44,771 nucleotides of DNA, from positions 1 through 44,771 of the forward strand of contig NZ_AKJK01000099.1 of NCBI RefSeq assembly GCF_000282375.1, in the 5' to 3' direction. The DNA comes from Pseudomonas sp. GM50 (GTDB lineage: Bacteria > Pseudomonadota > Gammaproteobacteria > Pseudomonadales > Pseudomonadaceae). Under the pieces are notes generated by a model that was given only the letters and a program-made list of their open reading frames with translations, searched no databases and was not told the DNA's origin. This document shows, piece by piece, positions 1 to 8,779 of this stretch; the stretch's first letter is position 1, and every line of letters begins with the position of its first letter. The position numbers and the translations under genes are program-made.

Positions 1-1517
1 GTCTTCGCCATCCGGTTGGCCACCAACGCCCAGCCAAACAACAACACGCAACTGATGATCAACGGCCACGAACGCCATTCCAGGTAGGGCGTCAGGTTGT
101 GCATCGGCACCACTTCGCCATACAGAATGCCTCGTTCGAACTGCGGGATCTGCGCAGTGATCTGGCCAAACGGGTTGATCAGGCCGGTCACGCCGTTGTT
201 GGTGGCGCGGATCATCCAGCGGCCGGCTTCAAGCGCGCGCATCTGCGCCATCTGCAAATGTTGCAGCGGGCCGATCGAGGTGCCGAACCAGGTGTCGTTG
301 CTGATGGTCAGCAGCAAATCGCTGCGGGCGGCGAGGCCGGCGGCGAATTCCGGGTAGACCACTTCGTAGCAGATGAACGGCGCAATCTGATAACCCTTGG
401 CTTGCAGCAGCGCTTGATCGGCCGGCCCTCGGGCAAAGTCGGACATCGGCAGGTCGAAGAACGCGATAAGGCCGCGCAAGACTTCCTGCAATGGAACGTA
501 TTCGCCAAACGGCACCAGTTTCTGCTTCAGGTAAGTGCCATCGCCTTCACCAACAACGGTAATACCGTTGAAGAAGCGTTTCTCGTGATGGACTTCCTGG
601 CGAATCGGCACGCCGGTAATCAGCGCGGATTTACGCTCGGCGGCGAAGCTTCCCATCATGTTCAGGTAACCCTCGGCGGACTCCTTTAGCACCGGGACTG
701 CGGTTTCCGGCCAGATCAGCAGGTCGACGCGTTTGGAGCTGAAGCTCATGTCGCGGTACAGCGCCAGCTGCGCATTGAGCTGCGACGGATCCCACTTCAT
801 GCTTTGTTCGATGTTGCCCTGAAGCGCCGCAACGCTCAGTGGTGCGCCCGCCGGGCTGGTCCAGGCATGTTCCTTGAGCGCCATGCCGGCCACCCATGGG
901 CCAGCCAGCAGCAACACGCCGACAGCGATGAAGCCTTTACGGCCAGTGCGCACCAGTCGCGCAGCGTTGTAGATCAGCGCAGCCGTCAGGGCCAGGGTGA
1001 AGGAAATCAGCCACATTCCGCCGACCGGCGCGAGCCCGGCCAGTGGGCCATCGAGCTGGCTATAGCCGGAATAGAGCCATGGGAAGCCGGTAAGGAACCA
1101 ACCGCGAAAGGCTTCCTGACCCACCCACAACGCCGCAAATGCCAAAGCATCGGCCAGCGGCGCTTCGTTACGGCGCAGCCAGCGCGCCCAAATCCAGGCG
1201 GGCAAAGCGAAGAACCAGGCGATCGCCGCAGTGAAGGCCAGCATCAGCAGCCCGGCCAACAGCACCGAAGCGCCGCCGAAGTTGTGAATGCTGTAGTAGA
1301 TCCAGCTAGTGCCGGCGGCAAACAGGCCGAAACCGAAACACCAGCCACGGCCCAAGGCCTGACGGGGGCTCAGTTCGCGTAAACCGGCGTAAAAGAAACC
1401 GACCGCCAGCAATGCCAGCGGCCAGATATCGAACGGCGCCAGGGCCAGGGTGGTGAGTGCACCGGCCGCCACGGCCAGCAGGTTACCGGGCCAGCCGGGG
1501 CGGGTCATCCAGTGCAT
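1..1517 (-). CDS. lnt: Apolipoprotein N-acyltransferase (3' end cut by window edge)
   Basis: Lnt is the inner-membrane enzyme that N-acylates the N-terminal cysteine of lipoproteins using phospholipid, the last step of lipoprotein maturation. About 505 codons are visible, against roughly 507-510 for the family, so only the last residues and the stop lie outside the window. The N-terminal half is a series of hydrophobic segments. The C-terminal half is a nitrilase-like domain with the Glu-Lys-Cys triad visible: E271 in WPETAVP, K333 in KLVPFGEYVP and C383 in PFICYEVV. The ATG at 1517 has AAGGAAAG upstream; a second in-frame ATG lies three codons later. It is last in the miaB-ybeZ-ybeY-corC-lnt run and starts 15 bp after corC. 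The identification is firm. Confidence 0.95.
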   Translation of the reverse strand, partial: MHWMTRPGWPGNLLAVAAGALTTLALAPFDIWPLALLAVGFFYAGLRELSPRQALGRGWCFGFGLFAAGTSWIYYSIHNFGGASVLLAGLLMLAFTAAIAWFFALPAWIWARWLRRNEAPLADALAFAALWVGQEAFRGWFLTGFPWLYSGYSQLDGPLAGLAPVGGMWLISFTLALTAALIYNAARLVRTGRKGFIAVGVLLLAGPWVAGMALKEHAWTSPAGAPLSVAALQGNIEQSMKWDPSQLNAQLALYRDMSFSSKRVDLLIWPETAVPVLKESAEGYLNMMGSFAAERKSALITGVPIRQEVHHEKRFFNGITVVGEGDGTYLKQKLVPFGEYVPLQEVLRGLIAFFDLPMSDFARGPADQALLQAKGYQIAPFICYEVVYPEFAAGLAARSDLLLTISNDTWFGTSIGPLQHLQMAQMRALEAGRWMIRATNNGVTGLINPFGQITAQIPQFERGILYGEVVPMHNLTPYLEWRSWPLIISCVLLFGWALVANRMAK

Positions 1518-1532
1518 TTCTTTCCTTAATTT

Positions 1533-2372
1533 TTACCGGGCAATAGGTGTCAGACGCAGCAAGTGAATCCGACGGCTGTCGGCGTTCAGGATGCGGAAGC
1601 GATAGGCGCCGATTTCAGTAATTTCGTTGCGTTTTGGCAAGTGCCCGAACGCGCTCATCACCAAGCCGCCGACGGTGTCGAATTCATCGTCGGAGAATTC
1701 GCTGTCGAAGAACTCGTTGAAGTTATCGATCGGCGTCAGGGCCTTGATCAGGAAGTCACCGCTGGGCAGCGGCTTGATGTAGCTGTCTTCTTCGACGTCG
1801 TGCTCGTCTTCGATGTCGCCGACGATCTGTTCCAGCACGTCTTCGATGGTCACCAGACCGGCCACGCCGCCATATTCGTCAATGACGATGGCCATGTGGT
1901 TATGGTTGGCGCGGAACTCGCGCAGCAGCACATTCAGGCGCTTGGACTCGGGCACGAACGTGGCCGGGCGCAGCAGGTCCTTGATGTTGAAGCTGTCGCC
2001 GTTTTCCTTGAGGATCAATGGCAGCAAGTCCTTGGCCAGCAACACGCCCATCACGTCATCGTGGCTTTCGCCGATCACCGGGTAGCGGGAGTGGGCCGAG
2101 TCGACCACGGCCGGCAGGAACTCGCGGGGTGTCTGGGTCGCCTTGATGCTGATCATCTGCGAGCGCGGGACCATGATGTCCCGTACTTGCAGGTCTGCAA
2201 CCTGGATGGCGCCTTCGACGATGGCCAGCGCTTCGCTGTCCAGCAACTTGTTTTGATGTGCATCGCGCAGCAGCTCCAGCAGCTCCTGGCGGTTTTTCGG
2301 CTCGTGGGCAAAAGCCTGGGTGAGCTTACCCAGCCATGACTTCTGCCCGTTGCTCGATCGATCTTCGCTCAT
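1533..2372 (-). CDS. corC: CorC/HlyC-family CBS-domain transporter-associated protein
   Basis: A 279-residue soluble protein of the YbeX/CorC family: two tandem CBS domains (roughly residues 65-190, with VRDIMVPRSQM opening the first and VIDEYGGVAGLVTIEDVLEQIVGDI closing the second as two shorter blocks) followed by a CorC_HlyC transporter-associated domain (about 200-279, FDTVGGLV). The family has been linked to magnesium and cobalt efflux and, through ybeX, to ribosome maturation; the molecular role is not settled. It has no membrane segment, which separates it from the longer YfjD-type paralogues. It sits 5 bp after ybeY and 15 bp before lnt on the same strand, the conserved gammaproteobacterial order, so co-transcription is very likely. 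Confidence 0.94.
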   Translation of the reverse strand: MSEDRSSNGQKSWLGKLTQAFAHEPKNRQELLELLRDAHQNKLLDSEALAIVEGAIQVADLQVRDIMVPRSQMISIKATQTPREFLPAVVDSAHSRYPVIGESHDDVMGVLLAKDLLPLILKENGDSFNIKDLLRPATFVPESKRLNVLLREFRANHNHMAIVIDEYGGVAGLVTIEDVLEQIVGDIEDEHDVEEDSYIKPLPSGDFLIKALTPIDNFNEFFDSEFSDDEFDTVGGLVMSAFGHLPKRNEITEIGAYRFRILNADSRRIHLLRLTPIAR

Positions 2373-2377
2373 AGCGA

Positions 2378-2872
2378 TTACTCTGAATCCTTTGTTGTAA
2401 CGATTGGGGATGTGTCTGTTTCGTCGTCCGCATACGGGTCGGGATGACCCAGTTCTGCAAGCAACGTTCGTTCCAGTGCTTCCATTTCTTCGGCTTCGTC
2501 ATCATCTATATGGTCGTAACCAAGCAGATGCAAGCAGCCGTGAATGACCAGATGCGCCCAGTGGGCCTTTAATTCCTTGCCTTGTTCCGCCGCTTCGCGC
2601 TCGACCACTGCTACGCAGATCACCAGATCGCCGAGCAAGGGAATGTCGAGAAACTCATCGGGGACATCGGCCGGGAATGACAAAACGTTGGTGGCGTAGT
2701 CTTTCTGCCGCCAGGTGAAGTTCAGTTCGCGGGCTTCCTCTTCGTCGACCAAGCGGATGGTCATTTCGGAGTCGGCAGTACGCTGGCGCAGGGCCAGTTC
2801 GCACCATTGACGGAATTGGGCTTCACTCGGGGCAGACGCTTCGGTAGCCAGTTGCAGATCAAGCTCAAGCAT
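2378..2872 (-). CDS. ybeY: Endoribonuclease YbeY (rRNA maturation factor)
   Basis: YbeY is a zinc-dependent single-strand endoribonuclease needed for 16S rRNA 3'-end maturation and late 70S ribosome quality control. The 164-residue product carries the signature zinc-binding run HGCLHLLGYDH (three histidines, HxxxHxxxxxH). The central part, with TNVLSFPADVPDE, is also typical. The length is normal for the family, with an acidic C-terminal tail. Its first codons overlap the end of ybeZ by 8 bp, which suggests translational coupling, and corC follows after 5 bp. The ATG at 2872 is the only sensible start because of that overlap. Confidence 0.96.
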   Translation of the reverse strand: MLELDLQLATEASAPSEAQFRQWCELALRQRTADSEMTIRLVDEEEARELNFTWRQKDYATNVLSFPADVPDEFLDIPLLGDLVICVAVVEREAAEQGKELKAHWAHLVIHGCLHLLGYDHIDDDEAEEMEALERTLLAELGHPDPYADDETDTSPIVTTKDSE

Positions 2873-3881
2873 CGGGGCGAGTGTCCTTGGAAGAGAACTT
2901 CGCCGGTTCGTCGGCCGCGCGATTTTCGAAGCGCTCGTAGGCTTCGACGATGCGCTGCACCAGCGGATGGCGCACCACGTCCTTGGGCATGAAATGGGTA
3001 AAGCTGATGCCCGGTACGTCTTTTAGTACTTCGATCACATGGTGCAGCCCGGACTTGGTGCCTTTCGGCAGGTCGACCTGGGTGATGTCACCAGTGATGA
3101 CGGCGGTGGAACCAAAACCGATCCGGGTCAGGAACATCTTCATCTGCTCGACGGTGGTGTTCTGGCTTTCGTCGAGGATGATGAAGCTGTTGTTCAGCGT
3201 ACGACCGCGCATGTAGGCCAGCGGCGCGACTTCGATCACCTGACGCTCGATCAGCTTGGCGACGTATTCGAAACCGAGCATTTCGTAGAGCGCGTCATAG
3301 AGCGGGCGCAGGTACGGGTCGATTTTCTGGGACAGGTCGCCGGGCAGGAAGCCGAGCTTTTCGCCCGCTTCAACCGCCGGACGGACCAGCAGAATGCGCC
3401 GAATCTGCTCGCGCTCCAGCGCGTCTACCGCGCAGGCAACGGCCAGATAGGTCTTGCCGGTACCGGCCGGGCCGATGCCGAAGTTGATATCGTTACCGAG
3501 GATTTCCTTCACATAGCGCAGCTGATTCAAGCCGCGAGGGCGAATCATGCCTTTCTTGGTGCGCAAGGCGACGGACGGTTCGGCGGGGGAGTGGTTGTCC
3601 AGTTCCTCGACGGCCGATTCCTGCAGGAACAGGTGAACCGTGTCTGGCGACAGCTCGGTACCTTTGGTTTCCCGGTACAAGCGGCGCAGCAGGTTTTCCG
3701 CGGAGGTGGTGTGCTTGGGCTCGCCGATCAGTTCGAACTGGTTTCCGCGGTTGCGGATCTCGATCGCGAGGCGCTGTTCGATCAAGCGCAGATGCTCGTC
3801 GAATTGCCCGCACAGATTGGCGAAGCGGCGAGCTTCAAAAGGCTCGAGGATGAAACGATGTGGTTCTATGGGTGCGTTCAA
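2865..3881 (-). CDS. ybeZ: PhoH-like ATPase YbeZ
   Basis: A 338-residue PhoH-family P-loop ATPase that in gammaproteobacteria is encoded beside ybeY and interacts with it. Visible motifs are the Walker A GPAGTGKT (about residue 138 onward), a Walker B-like FIILDESQN and the downstream ITGDITQVDLP sensor segment. The N-terminal part (1-110) is the PhoH-specific extension. The first codon of the conserved reading (MNAPIEPHRF) is TTG at 3881; I see no ATG nearby that would keep this N-terminus, so a TTG start is inferred. The gene overlaps ybeY by 8 bp. A 207-bp gap with a REP doublet separates it from miaB upstream, so it may have its own promoter as well as read-through from miaB. Confidence 0.94.
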   Translation of the reverse strand: MNAPIEPHRFILEPFEARRFANLCGQFDEHLRLIEQRLAIEIRNRGNQFELIGEPKHTTSAENLLRRLYRETKGTELSPDTVHLFLQESAVEELDNHSPAEPSVALRTKKGMIRPRGLNQLRYVKEILGNDINFGIGPAGTGKTYLAVACAVDALEREQIRRILLVRPAVEAGEKLGFLPGDLSQKIDPYLRPLYDALYEMLGFEYVAKLIERQVIEVAPLAYMRGRTLNNSFIILDESQNTTVEQMKMFLTRIGFGSTAVITGDITQVDLPKGTKSGLHHVIEVLKDVPGISFTHFMPKDVVRHPLVQRIVEAYERFENRAADEPAKFSSKDTRPDA

Positions 3882-3981
3882 GGTCGTATTTAGCCGCCCT
3901 GGGGCAATTATGATGAATAAAGGATAGCGCCAGTCGCCTGGGTACGAAAGCTCTTAAATAAGATGCAGGTTTTGGCGAATC

Positions 3982-4076
3982 TGTGGCGAGGGGGCTTGCC
4001 CCCGTTCGGCTGCGAAGCAGTCGCAAAATATTCGGGACCGCTTCGCGATCCAACGGGGGCAAGCCCCCTCGCCACA
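3982..4076. repeat. REP doublet (GGGGGCTTGCCCCC family)
   Basis: Two inverted copies of a REP palindrome. The left unit starts TGTGGCGAGGGGGCTTGC and the right unit ends GCAAGCCCCCTCGCCACA, facing each other across about 40 bp. It fills the gap between miaB and ybeZ. The same family recurs at 5909, 9643 and 16816. Such doublets behave as REPIN-like units mobilised in trans by RAYT transposases in related strains; no RAYT gene is in this window. Confidence 0.9.
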
Positions 4077-4088
4077 AAAGCCTCGCTC

Positions 4089-5414
4089 TTACAGCAGCGA
4101 GCCCCGCAGCGAGTGCGGTTGCGCGGCATCGATGTGCACGTCGGCGAACTGGCCGATCAGGGTCGGATTGTCGCAGCGGAAGTTGACGATACGATTATTC
4201 TCGGTCCGGCCTTGCAGTTCACCGGGGTCTTTTTTCGAATAATCGGTTACCAGAATCCGCTGAATGGAGCCCACCATTTGTCGGCTGATCTCGAAACCTT
4301 GCTGGTTGAGGCGATGTTGCAGGGCGTTCAAACGTTCTTTTTTCAGTTCTTCCGGTGTTTCGTCGGCCAGATCGGCGGCCGGCGTGCCCGGGCGCTGGCT
4401 ATAGACGAACGAGTAGGAAAAGTCGAAACCGACGTCTTCGATCAGCTTCATGGTTTGTTCGAAGTCTTTCTCGGTCTCGCCCGGGAAGCCGACGATAAAG
4501 TCAGAACTGATGCAGATCCCCGGCACGGCGGCCCGCAACTTGCGCAGCTTGGATTTGTACTCCAGCGCGGTGTGGTTGCGCTTCATCGCCGCGAGAATCC
4601 GGTCGGAACCCGATTGCACCGGCAAATGCAGGTGTTTCACCAGCTCCGGCACGTCGGCGTGGGCCTGGATCAGGCTGTCGGAGAACTCCAGTGGGTGCGA
4701 GGTGGTGTAGCGGATCCGGTCGATGCCATCGACCGCGGCCACTACGCGGATCAATTCCGCCAGATCGGCCAGGCGACCATCGTGAGTGGTGCCGCGATAA
4801 CCGTTGACGTTCTGCCCCAGCAAGGTCACTTCGCGCACACCGTTTTCGGCCAGGTGAATGATCTCGGCAATCACGTCGTCGAACGGTCGGCTGACTTCTT
4901 CACCGCGCGTATAAGGCACTACACAGAACGTGCAGTATTTGCTGCAGCCTTCCATGACCGACACATAAGCACTTGGCCCATCGATGCGGGGCTCGGGCAA
5001 ATGGTCGAACTTTTCGATTTCCGGGAACGAAACGTCGACTTGCGGCAGCTTGGTCAGGCGCGCGGCGTCGATCATTTCCGGCAGGCGGTGCAGGGTCTGC
5101 GGGCCGAATACCACGTCCACGTACGGAGCGCGGTCACGAATGGCCGCGCCTTCCTGGCTGGCCACGCAGCCGCCGACGGCGATGACCATTTCCGGGTTAG
5201 CCAGTTTCAATTCGCGCCAGCGCCCCAGCTGGGAATACACCCGGTCCTGGGCACGTTCGCGGATCGAGCAGGTGTTGAGCAGGATCACGTCGGCGTCTTC
5301 AGCGCGAGCGGTGACTTCCAGGGCCTGATGTTCACCCAGCAGATCGACCATGCGCGAGCTGTCGTACTCGTTCATCTGGCAACCGTGGGTTTCGATGTAA
5401 AGCTTCTTGGCCAT
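4089..5414 (-). CDS. miaB: tRNA-2-methylthio-N6-dimethylallyladenosine synthase MiaB
   Basis: MiaB is a radical-SAM methylthiotransferase that converts i6A37 to ms2i6A37 in tRNAs reading UNN codons. The 442-residue product has the N-terminal UPF0004 domain with its cluster cysteines (THGCQMNEYDS, LLNTCSIRE, VGGCVASQEG), the radical-SAM motif CSKYCTFC, and a C-terminal TRAM-type region (about 375-440). I place the start at MAKKLYIETHGC (5414); an in-frame ATG 48 bp upstream would add sixteen non-conserved residues. A perfect TATAAT -10 box lies at 5449-5454 on this strand, which favours the shorter form because the upstream ATG (5462) would lie upstream of that promoter. It is first in the run leading to ybeZ, ybeY, corC and lnt. 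Confidence 0.96.
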   Translation of the reverse strand: MAKKLYIETHGCQMNEYDSSRMVDLLGEHQALEVTARAEDADVILLNTCSIRERAQDRVYSQLGRWRELKLANPEMVIAVGGCVASQEGAAIRDRAPYVDVVFGPQTLHRLPEMIDAARLTKLPQVDVSFPEIEKFDHLPEPRIDGPSAYVSVMEGCSKYCTFCVVPYTRGEEVSRPFDDVIAEIIHLAENGVREVTLLGQNVNGYRGTTHDGRLADLAELIRVVAAVDGIDRIRYTTSHPLEFSDSLIQAHADVPELVKHLHLPVQSGSDRILAAMKRNHTALEYKSKLRKLRAAVPGICISSDFIVGFPGETEKDFEQTMKLIEDVGFDFSYSFVYSQRPGTPAADLADETPEELKKERLNALQHRLNQQGFEISRQMVGSIQRILVTDYSKKDPGELQGRTENNRIVNFRCDNPTLIGQFADVHIDAAQPHSLRGSLL

Positions 5415-5448
5415 GGATAGAGTCATCACGTGATTCAAAGAACCGCGC

Positions 5449-5454
5449 ATTATA
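5449..5454 (-). promoter_or_regulatory. Candidate sigma-70 -10 box for miaB
   Basis: The minus strand reads TATAAT, a perfect -10 hexamer, 35 bp before the chosen miaB start. No good -35 hexamer is found 16-18 bp upstream, so the call rests on the -10 and its position in the miaB/DUF1820 divergent gap. Confidence 0.45.
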
Positions 5455-5548
5455 GGGAACATGCACCAAGGTTCCTACCGTTGCGCGTCCGGCGGCTATG
5501 CTATAGTTCGCGCCCTCATTTTTATCCCCGATGTGTTACCCGCCCACC

Positions 5549-5878
5549 ATGACCAAACGTGAAGCTCCAATCTACAAGGTGATTTTCCTCAACCAAGGCC
5601 AGGTGTACGAAATGTATGCCAAGCAGATCTATCAAAGTGATCTGTGGGGCTTCCTGGAAGTGGAAGAGTTCGTCTTTGGCGAGCGCACGCAAGTGGTCGT
5701 CGATCCGAGCGAAGAGAAGCTCAAGGCTCAGTTCGAAGGCGTTGTGCGCAGTTTTGTGCCGATGCATTCGATCGTGCGCATCGACGAGGTCGAGCGCCTC
5801 GGCACCCCGAAAATCAGCGAAGCCCGCGGCGCGGTCGGCAATGTCATGCCGTTTCCGATGCCGATGCCTGAGAAGTAA
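5549..5878 (+). CDS. DUF1820 family protein
   Basis: A small cytosolic protein of about 109 residues that matches what I know of the DUF1820 family, which has no assigned function. It begins MTKREAPIYKVIFLNQGQ and has a conserved core (YEMYAKQIYQSDLWGFLEVEEF in two adjoining parts). It ends in a Pro/Met-rich tail. No signal peptide or membrane segment is visible. An in-frame ATG at 5531 would add six residues; neither start has a convincing ribosome-binding site, and I prefer MTKREAP from memory of homologues. It is divergent from miaB. In PAO1 the homologous gene also lies next to miaB, so the neighbourhood is conserved. Confidence 0.85.
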   Translation: MTKREAPIYKVIFLNQGQVYEMYAKQIYQSDLWGFLEVEEFVFGERTQVVVDPSEEKLKAQFEGVVRSFVPMHSIVRIDEVERLGTPKISEARGAVGNVMPFPMPMPEK

Positions 5879-5908
5879 GCCACGGATTGAGTGGCTAGTG
5901 GGGCTTGT

Positions 5909-6041
5909 TGTGGCGAGGGGGCTTGCCCCCGTTGGGCTGCGAAGCGGCCCCTAAATCAGCCACCGCCACCTTCCAGACAGACCGCGTGTGCTTACTTTAC
6001 GACTGCTGCGCAGCCGAACGGGGGCAAGCCCCCTCGCCACA
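5909..6041. repeat. REP doublet (GGGGGCTTGCCCCC family)
   Basis: Two inverted units, left starting TGTGGCGAGGGGGCTTGC and right ending in its complement, separated by about 60 bp of unrelated sequence. It lies between the convergent 3' ends of the DUF1820 gene and the Sel1-repeat gene, the usual position for REPs. Confidence 0.9.
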
Positions 6042-6056
6042 GGGGCCGCGCTCGAC

Positions 6057-6611
6057 TTAGGGCAGTGGCGAAAACGGCGTGCGCCCATCGGCGCTCTGCA
6101 ATTCCATCAGGTATTTACGGAAAATTTGCCCCAGCACCTGGGTAGCGACTTCGAGATCTTCGCGGGGCATTTTTTCGGCGACTTCGTCGGCGGTGTCCAG
6201 CGCCTCTTCGGCACCGTTGACCGCGGCCATTTTCAGCACGATATACGCCTGAACATTATTGGCCGGTACGCCTTCACCGTGGAAGAACATGGTGCCAAGT
6301 TTGAATTGCGCCTGGGCGTGGCCTTGCAGCGAGGCCTTTTCGAAGTAGCTCAGGGCTTTATTGAGGTCGCGTGGCGCGTTTTTGCCGTCGTAGTAGAACT
6401 CACCCAACTCGTATTGCGCTTGCGCATCCCCTTCATCCGACGCTTTCTGACAGGCGGCGAGCGCTTGCGTCAGGTCTTGCGGCTGAGTATTGAGGGTGCA
6501 GCGACCCATCGCCGGGATCAACAACGAGTTGCCGCCTGCTTGTGCGAGCGCGAGCAGGGGCTGAAGGAGCAACAGGCAGCCCAATGCAAGGGTGCGGCCG
6601 GTGCGGTTCAT
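6057..6611 (-). CDS. Sel1/TPR-repeat protein with signal peptide
   Basis: A 184-residue predicted exported protein. It starts MNRTGRTLALGCLLLLQP and has a clear hydrophobic signal segment ending near ALAQA. The mature part holds Sel1-like repeats recognisable as DAQAQYELGEFYYDG and HAQAQFKLGTMFFHGEG, followed by a helical tail. Sel1 repeats mediate protein-protein contacts; no partner can be inferred. The chosen start is the ATG at 6611, preceded by an AGAGG; a further upstream in-frame ATG would bury the signal peptide. It is downstream of hemL on the same strand, but a terminator at 6795-6826 separates them, so it probably has its own promoter. Function unknown. Confidence 0.85.
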   Translation of the reverse strand: MNRTGRTLALGCLLLLQPLLALAQAGGNSLLIPAMGRCTLNTQPQDLTQALAACQKASDEGDAQAQYELGEFYYDGKNAPRDLNKALSYFEKASLQGHAQAQFKLGTMFFHGEGVPANNVQAYIVLKMAAVNGAEEALDTADEVAEKMPREDLEVATQVLGQIFRKYLMELQSADGRTPFSPLP

Positions 6612-6794
6612 GGGAATCGACTTACCTCTGAGGGGCGCGTGGACCCATCGAGGGATCCAATAAGCGCGCATTATGAAATAAGCAGGGCCAACCTTACAAA
6701 GTCTTTACTCGTTTTTCTGCTGCACGGGGAATATATCGCCCACTTTGCGGGGAATTATTGGCAGATGAGTAGGAAAAAGGGCGCGAATGTAGGT

Positions 6795-6826
6795 GAAAGC
6801 TGACGCTGGCAATCGCCAACGTCAGC
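6795..6826 (-). terminator. Rho-independent terminator after hemL
   Basis: On the minus strand a 12-bp stem, GCTGACGTTGGC pairing with GCCAGCGTCAGC (one G-T pair), has a four-base loop and is followed by TTTCAC. It lies 10 bp after the hemL stop, so it ends the thiD-thiE-hemL transcript. Confidence 0.75.
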
Positions 6827-6835
6827 GTTACAGCT

Positions 6836-8119
6836 TTATTTCAGTGCGGCGAATGCACGTTCGGCGGCGTCCAGTGTCAGTTTCAACTCGGTTTCGCCGT
6901 GGGCGATCGAGGTGAAACCGGCTTCGAAGGCGCTTGGCGCCAGGTACACGCCGCCTTCGAGCATCAGGTGGAAGAAACGCCCGAACAGGCCGGCATCGCT
7001 GGCCATCACGTCATCGAAGGTCACGATGTCGTCGGCGCCGCTGAAGTACAGACCGAACATGCCGCCCGCCTGAGTGGTCACGAACGGAATGCCGGCGGCG
7101 TCCGCGCGCTGTTGCAGGCCATCGAGCAGACGGCTGGTGTAGTCGCTCAGCTCGGCGTGGAAACCAGGACGACTGATCAGGCGCAGCGTGGTCAAACCAG
7201 CCGCCATCGCCAGCGGGTTCCCCGACAATGTGCCGGCCTGGTAGACCGGCCCCAGTGGTGCGATCTGTTCCATGATCTTGCGTTTGCCACCGAAGCAGCC
7301 AACCGGCATGCCGCCACCGATGATCTTGCCGAAGGTGCTCAGGTCCGGCGTTACGCCGTAATGGGCTTGGGCGCCACCGAGGGCGACACGGAAACCGGTC
7401 ATCACTTCGTCGAAAATCAGCACCACGCCGTGCTTGTCGCACAGGGTCCGCAGGCCTTCGAGGAAGCCCGGTGCCGGCGGTACGCAGTTCATGTTGCCGG
7501 CCACTGGCTCGACAATGATGCAGGCCACCTCCTGGCCGACTTCGGCGAGCATGGTTGCTACCGCGTCGATGTCGTTGAACGGCAGGGTCAGGGTGTGTTT
7601 GGCGAACGCCGCCGGTACACCGGCCGAACTCGGCACGCCTTGGGTCAGGGCGCCGGAACCGGCCTTGACCAGCAGGCTGTCGGAGTGGCCGTGGTAGCAG
7701 CCTTCGAATTTGATGATGCTGTCACGGCCGGTGAAACCACGGGCCAGACGGATGGCACTCATGGTCGCTTCGGTGCCGGAGCTGACCATGCGCACCATCT
7801 CCATCGATGGCACGATCGAGCAGACCAGATCGGCCATTTCGGTTTCCATCGCGGTCGGGGCGCCGTAGGACAGGCCGTGTTCCAGCTGTTTGCGCACCGC
7901 GTCCAGCACGTCCGGATGGCTGTGGCCGAGAATCATCGGCCCCCAGGAACCGACGTAATCCACATAACGCTTGTCGTCTTCGTCGGTGACGTAGGCGCCT
8001 TCGGCGTGTTTGAAGAACAGCGGTGTGCCGCCAACACTCTTGAACGCACGAACAGGCGAGTTCACGCCTCCGGGAATGTGTTTCTGGGCATTGGCAAACA
8101 GGGTTTCGGAACGAGACAT
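6836..8119 (-). CDS. hemL: Glutamate-1-semialdehyde 2,1-aminomutase
   Basis: HemL is the PLP enzyme that converts glutamate-1-semialdehyde to 5-aminolevulinate, the committed step of C5-pathway tetrapyrrole synthesis. The 427-residue product is full length (MSRSETLFANAQKHIPGGVNSPVRAF at the start). The PLP lysine is K265 in STFGKIIGGGMPVG, and the cofactor-contacting segments IIVEPVAGNMN, LIFDEVMTGFRV and YHGHSDSLL are present. It follows thiE by 18 bp and is the last gene before the terminator. Linkage of thiD, thiE and hemL is conserved in Pseudomonas and suggests co-expression of thiamine and heme synthesis. Confidence 0.97.
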   Translation of the reverse strand: MSRSETLFANAQKHIPGGVNSPVRAFKSVGGTPLFFKHAEGAYVTDEDDKRYVDYVGSWGPMILGHSHPDVLDAVRKQLEHGLSYGAPTAMETEMADLVCSIVPSMEMVRMVSSGTEATMSAIRLARGFTGRDSIIKFEGCYHGHSDSLLVKAGSGALTQGVPSSAGVPAAFAKHTLTLPFNDIDAVATMLAEVGQEVACIIVEPVAGNMNCVPPAPGFLEGLRTLCDKHGVVLIFDEVMTGFRVALGGAQAHYGVTPDLSTFGKIIGGGMPVGCFGGKRKIMEQIAPLGPVYQAGTLSGNPLAMAAGLTTLRLISRPGFHAELSDYTSRLLDGLQQRADAAGIPFVTTQAGGMFGLYFSGADDIVTFDDVMASDAGLFGRFFHLMLEGGVYLAPSAFEAGFTSIAHGETELKLTLDAAERAFAALK

Positions 8120-8137
8120 GATCGGGCTCTCAAAAAA

Positions 8138-8761
8138 TCAGGATTTGAACAATTCGTTAAAGGCGCGGGCGCGGCGTGTCACTTCAGCCGTGCTCTCGGC
8201 GCCAAACAGACCATGCACCACCGCCAGCAGATCGACCCCGTGGGCCACCAGCGGCGCTGCGTTGTCCAGCGTGATGCCGCCGATCGCGCAGATCGGCAGG
8301 TGCAGTTTGCTGCGGGCCTGATCAAGTAGTTCAAGGCTGCAGGCCGGTGCGCCGGGTTTGGTATTGGAATTGAAGAAGCGGCCGAAGGCGACGTAGCTGG
8401 CGCCTTCCTTGGCGGCTTGTTCGGCGAGTTCGAGTTGCGCGTGGCAGGTCGAACCGATGATTGCCTGGCGACCGAGCAGTGCCCGAACCGGCATCAGCGG
8501 GCCATCGGTCTGGCCCAGGTGCACGCCGACGTTCAGGCGCGCAGCCAGTTCGGCGTCATCGTTGATGATCAGCTGAGTCTTGTAGCGTTCGCACAGATCG
8601 CGCAGGGCTTCGGCCTCACGCAGGCGACGGGCCTCGTCGCTGCTTTTGTCGCGGTATTGCAGCAGGGTGACGCCGCCTTCGAGCGCCGCCTCCACGTACG
8701 AAAGAAATTTACCGGCCAGTAACTGGCTGTCGGTAATGGCGTACAGGCCACGTAGTTTCAT
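8138..8761 (-). CDS. thiE: Thiamine-phosphate synthase
   Basis: ThiE joins HMP pyrophosphate and thiazole phosphate carboxylate to give thiamine monophosphate. The 207-residue TIM-barrel protein begins MKLRGLYAITD and shows the family motifs LQYRDKSS (HMP-PP site), LIINDDAELA, GVHLGQTD, YVAFGRFFNSNTK and ICAIGGI, so it is complete. It lies 18 bp after thiD and 18 bp before hemL on the same strand. I saw no TPP riboswitch in the upstream region of thiD. Confidence 0.96.
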   Translation of the reverse strand: MKLRGLYAITDSQLLAGKFLSYVEAALEGGVTLLQYRDKSSDEARRLREAEALRDLCERYKTQLIINDDAELAARLNVGVHLGQTDGPLMPVRALLGRQAIIGSTCHAQLELAEQAAKEGASYVAFGRFFNSNTKPGAPACSLELLDQARSKLHLPICAIGGITLDNAAPLVAHGVDLLAVVHGLFGAESTAEVTRRARAFNELFKS

Positions 8762-8779
8762 CGGACAAGCCTCATGGCG

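Noticed and set aside
3963..5420. A 485-codon plus-strand frame antisense to miaB
   Set aside because: It opens inside a REP and only mirrors miaB codons.
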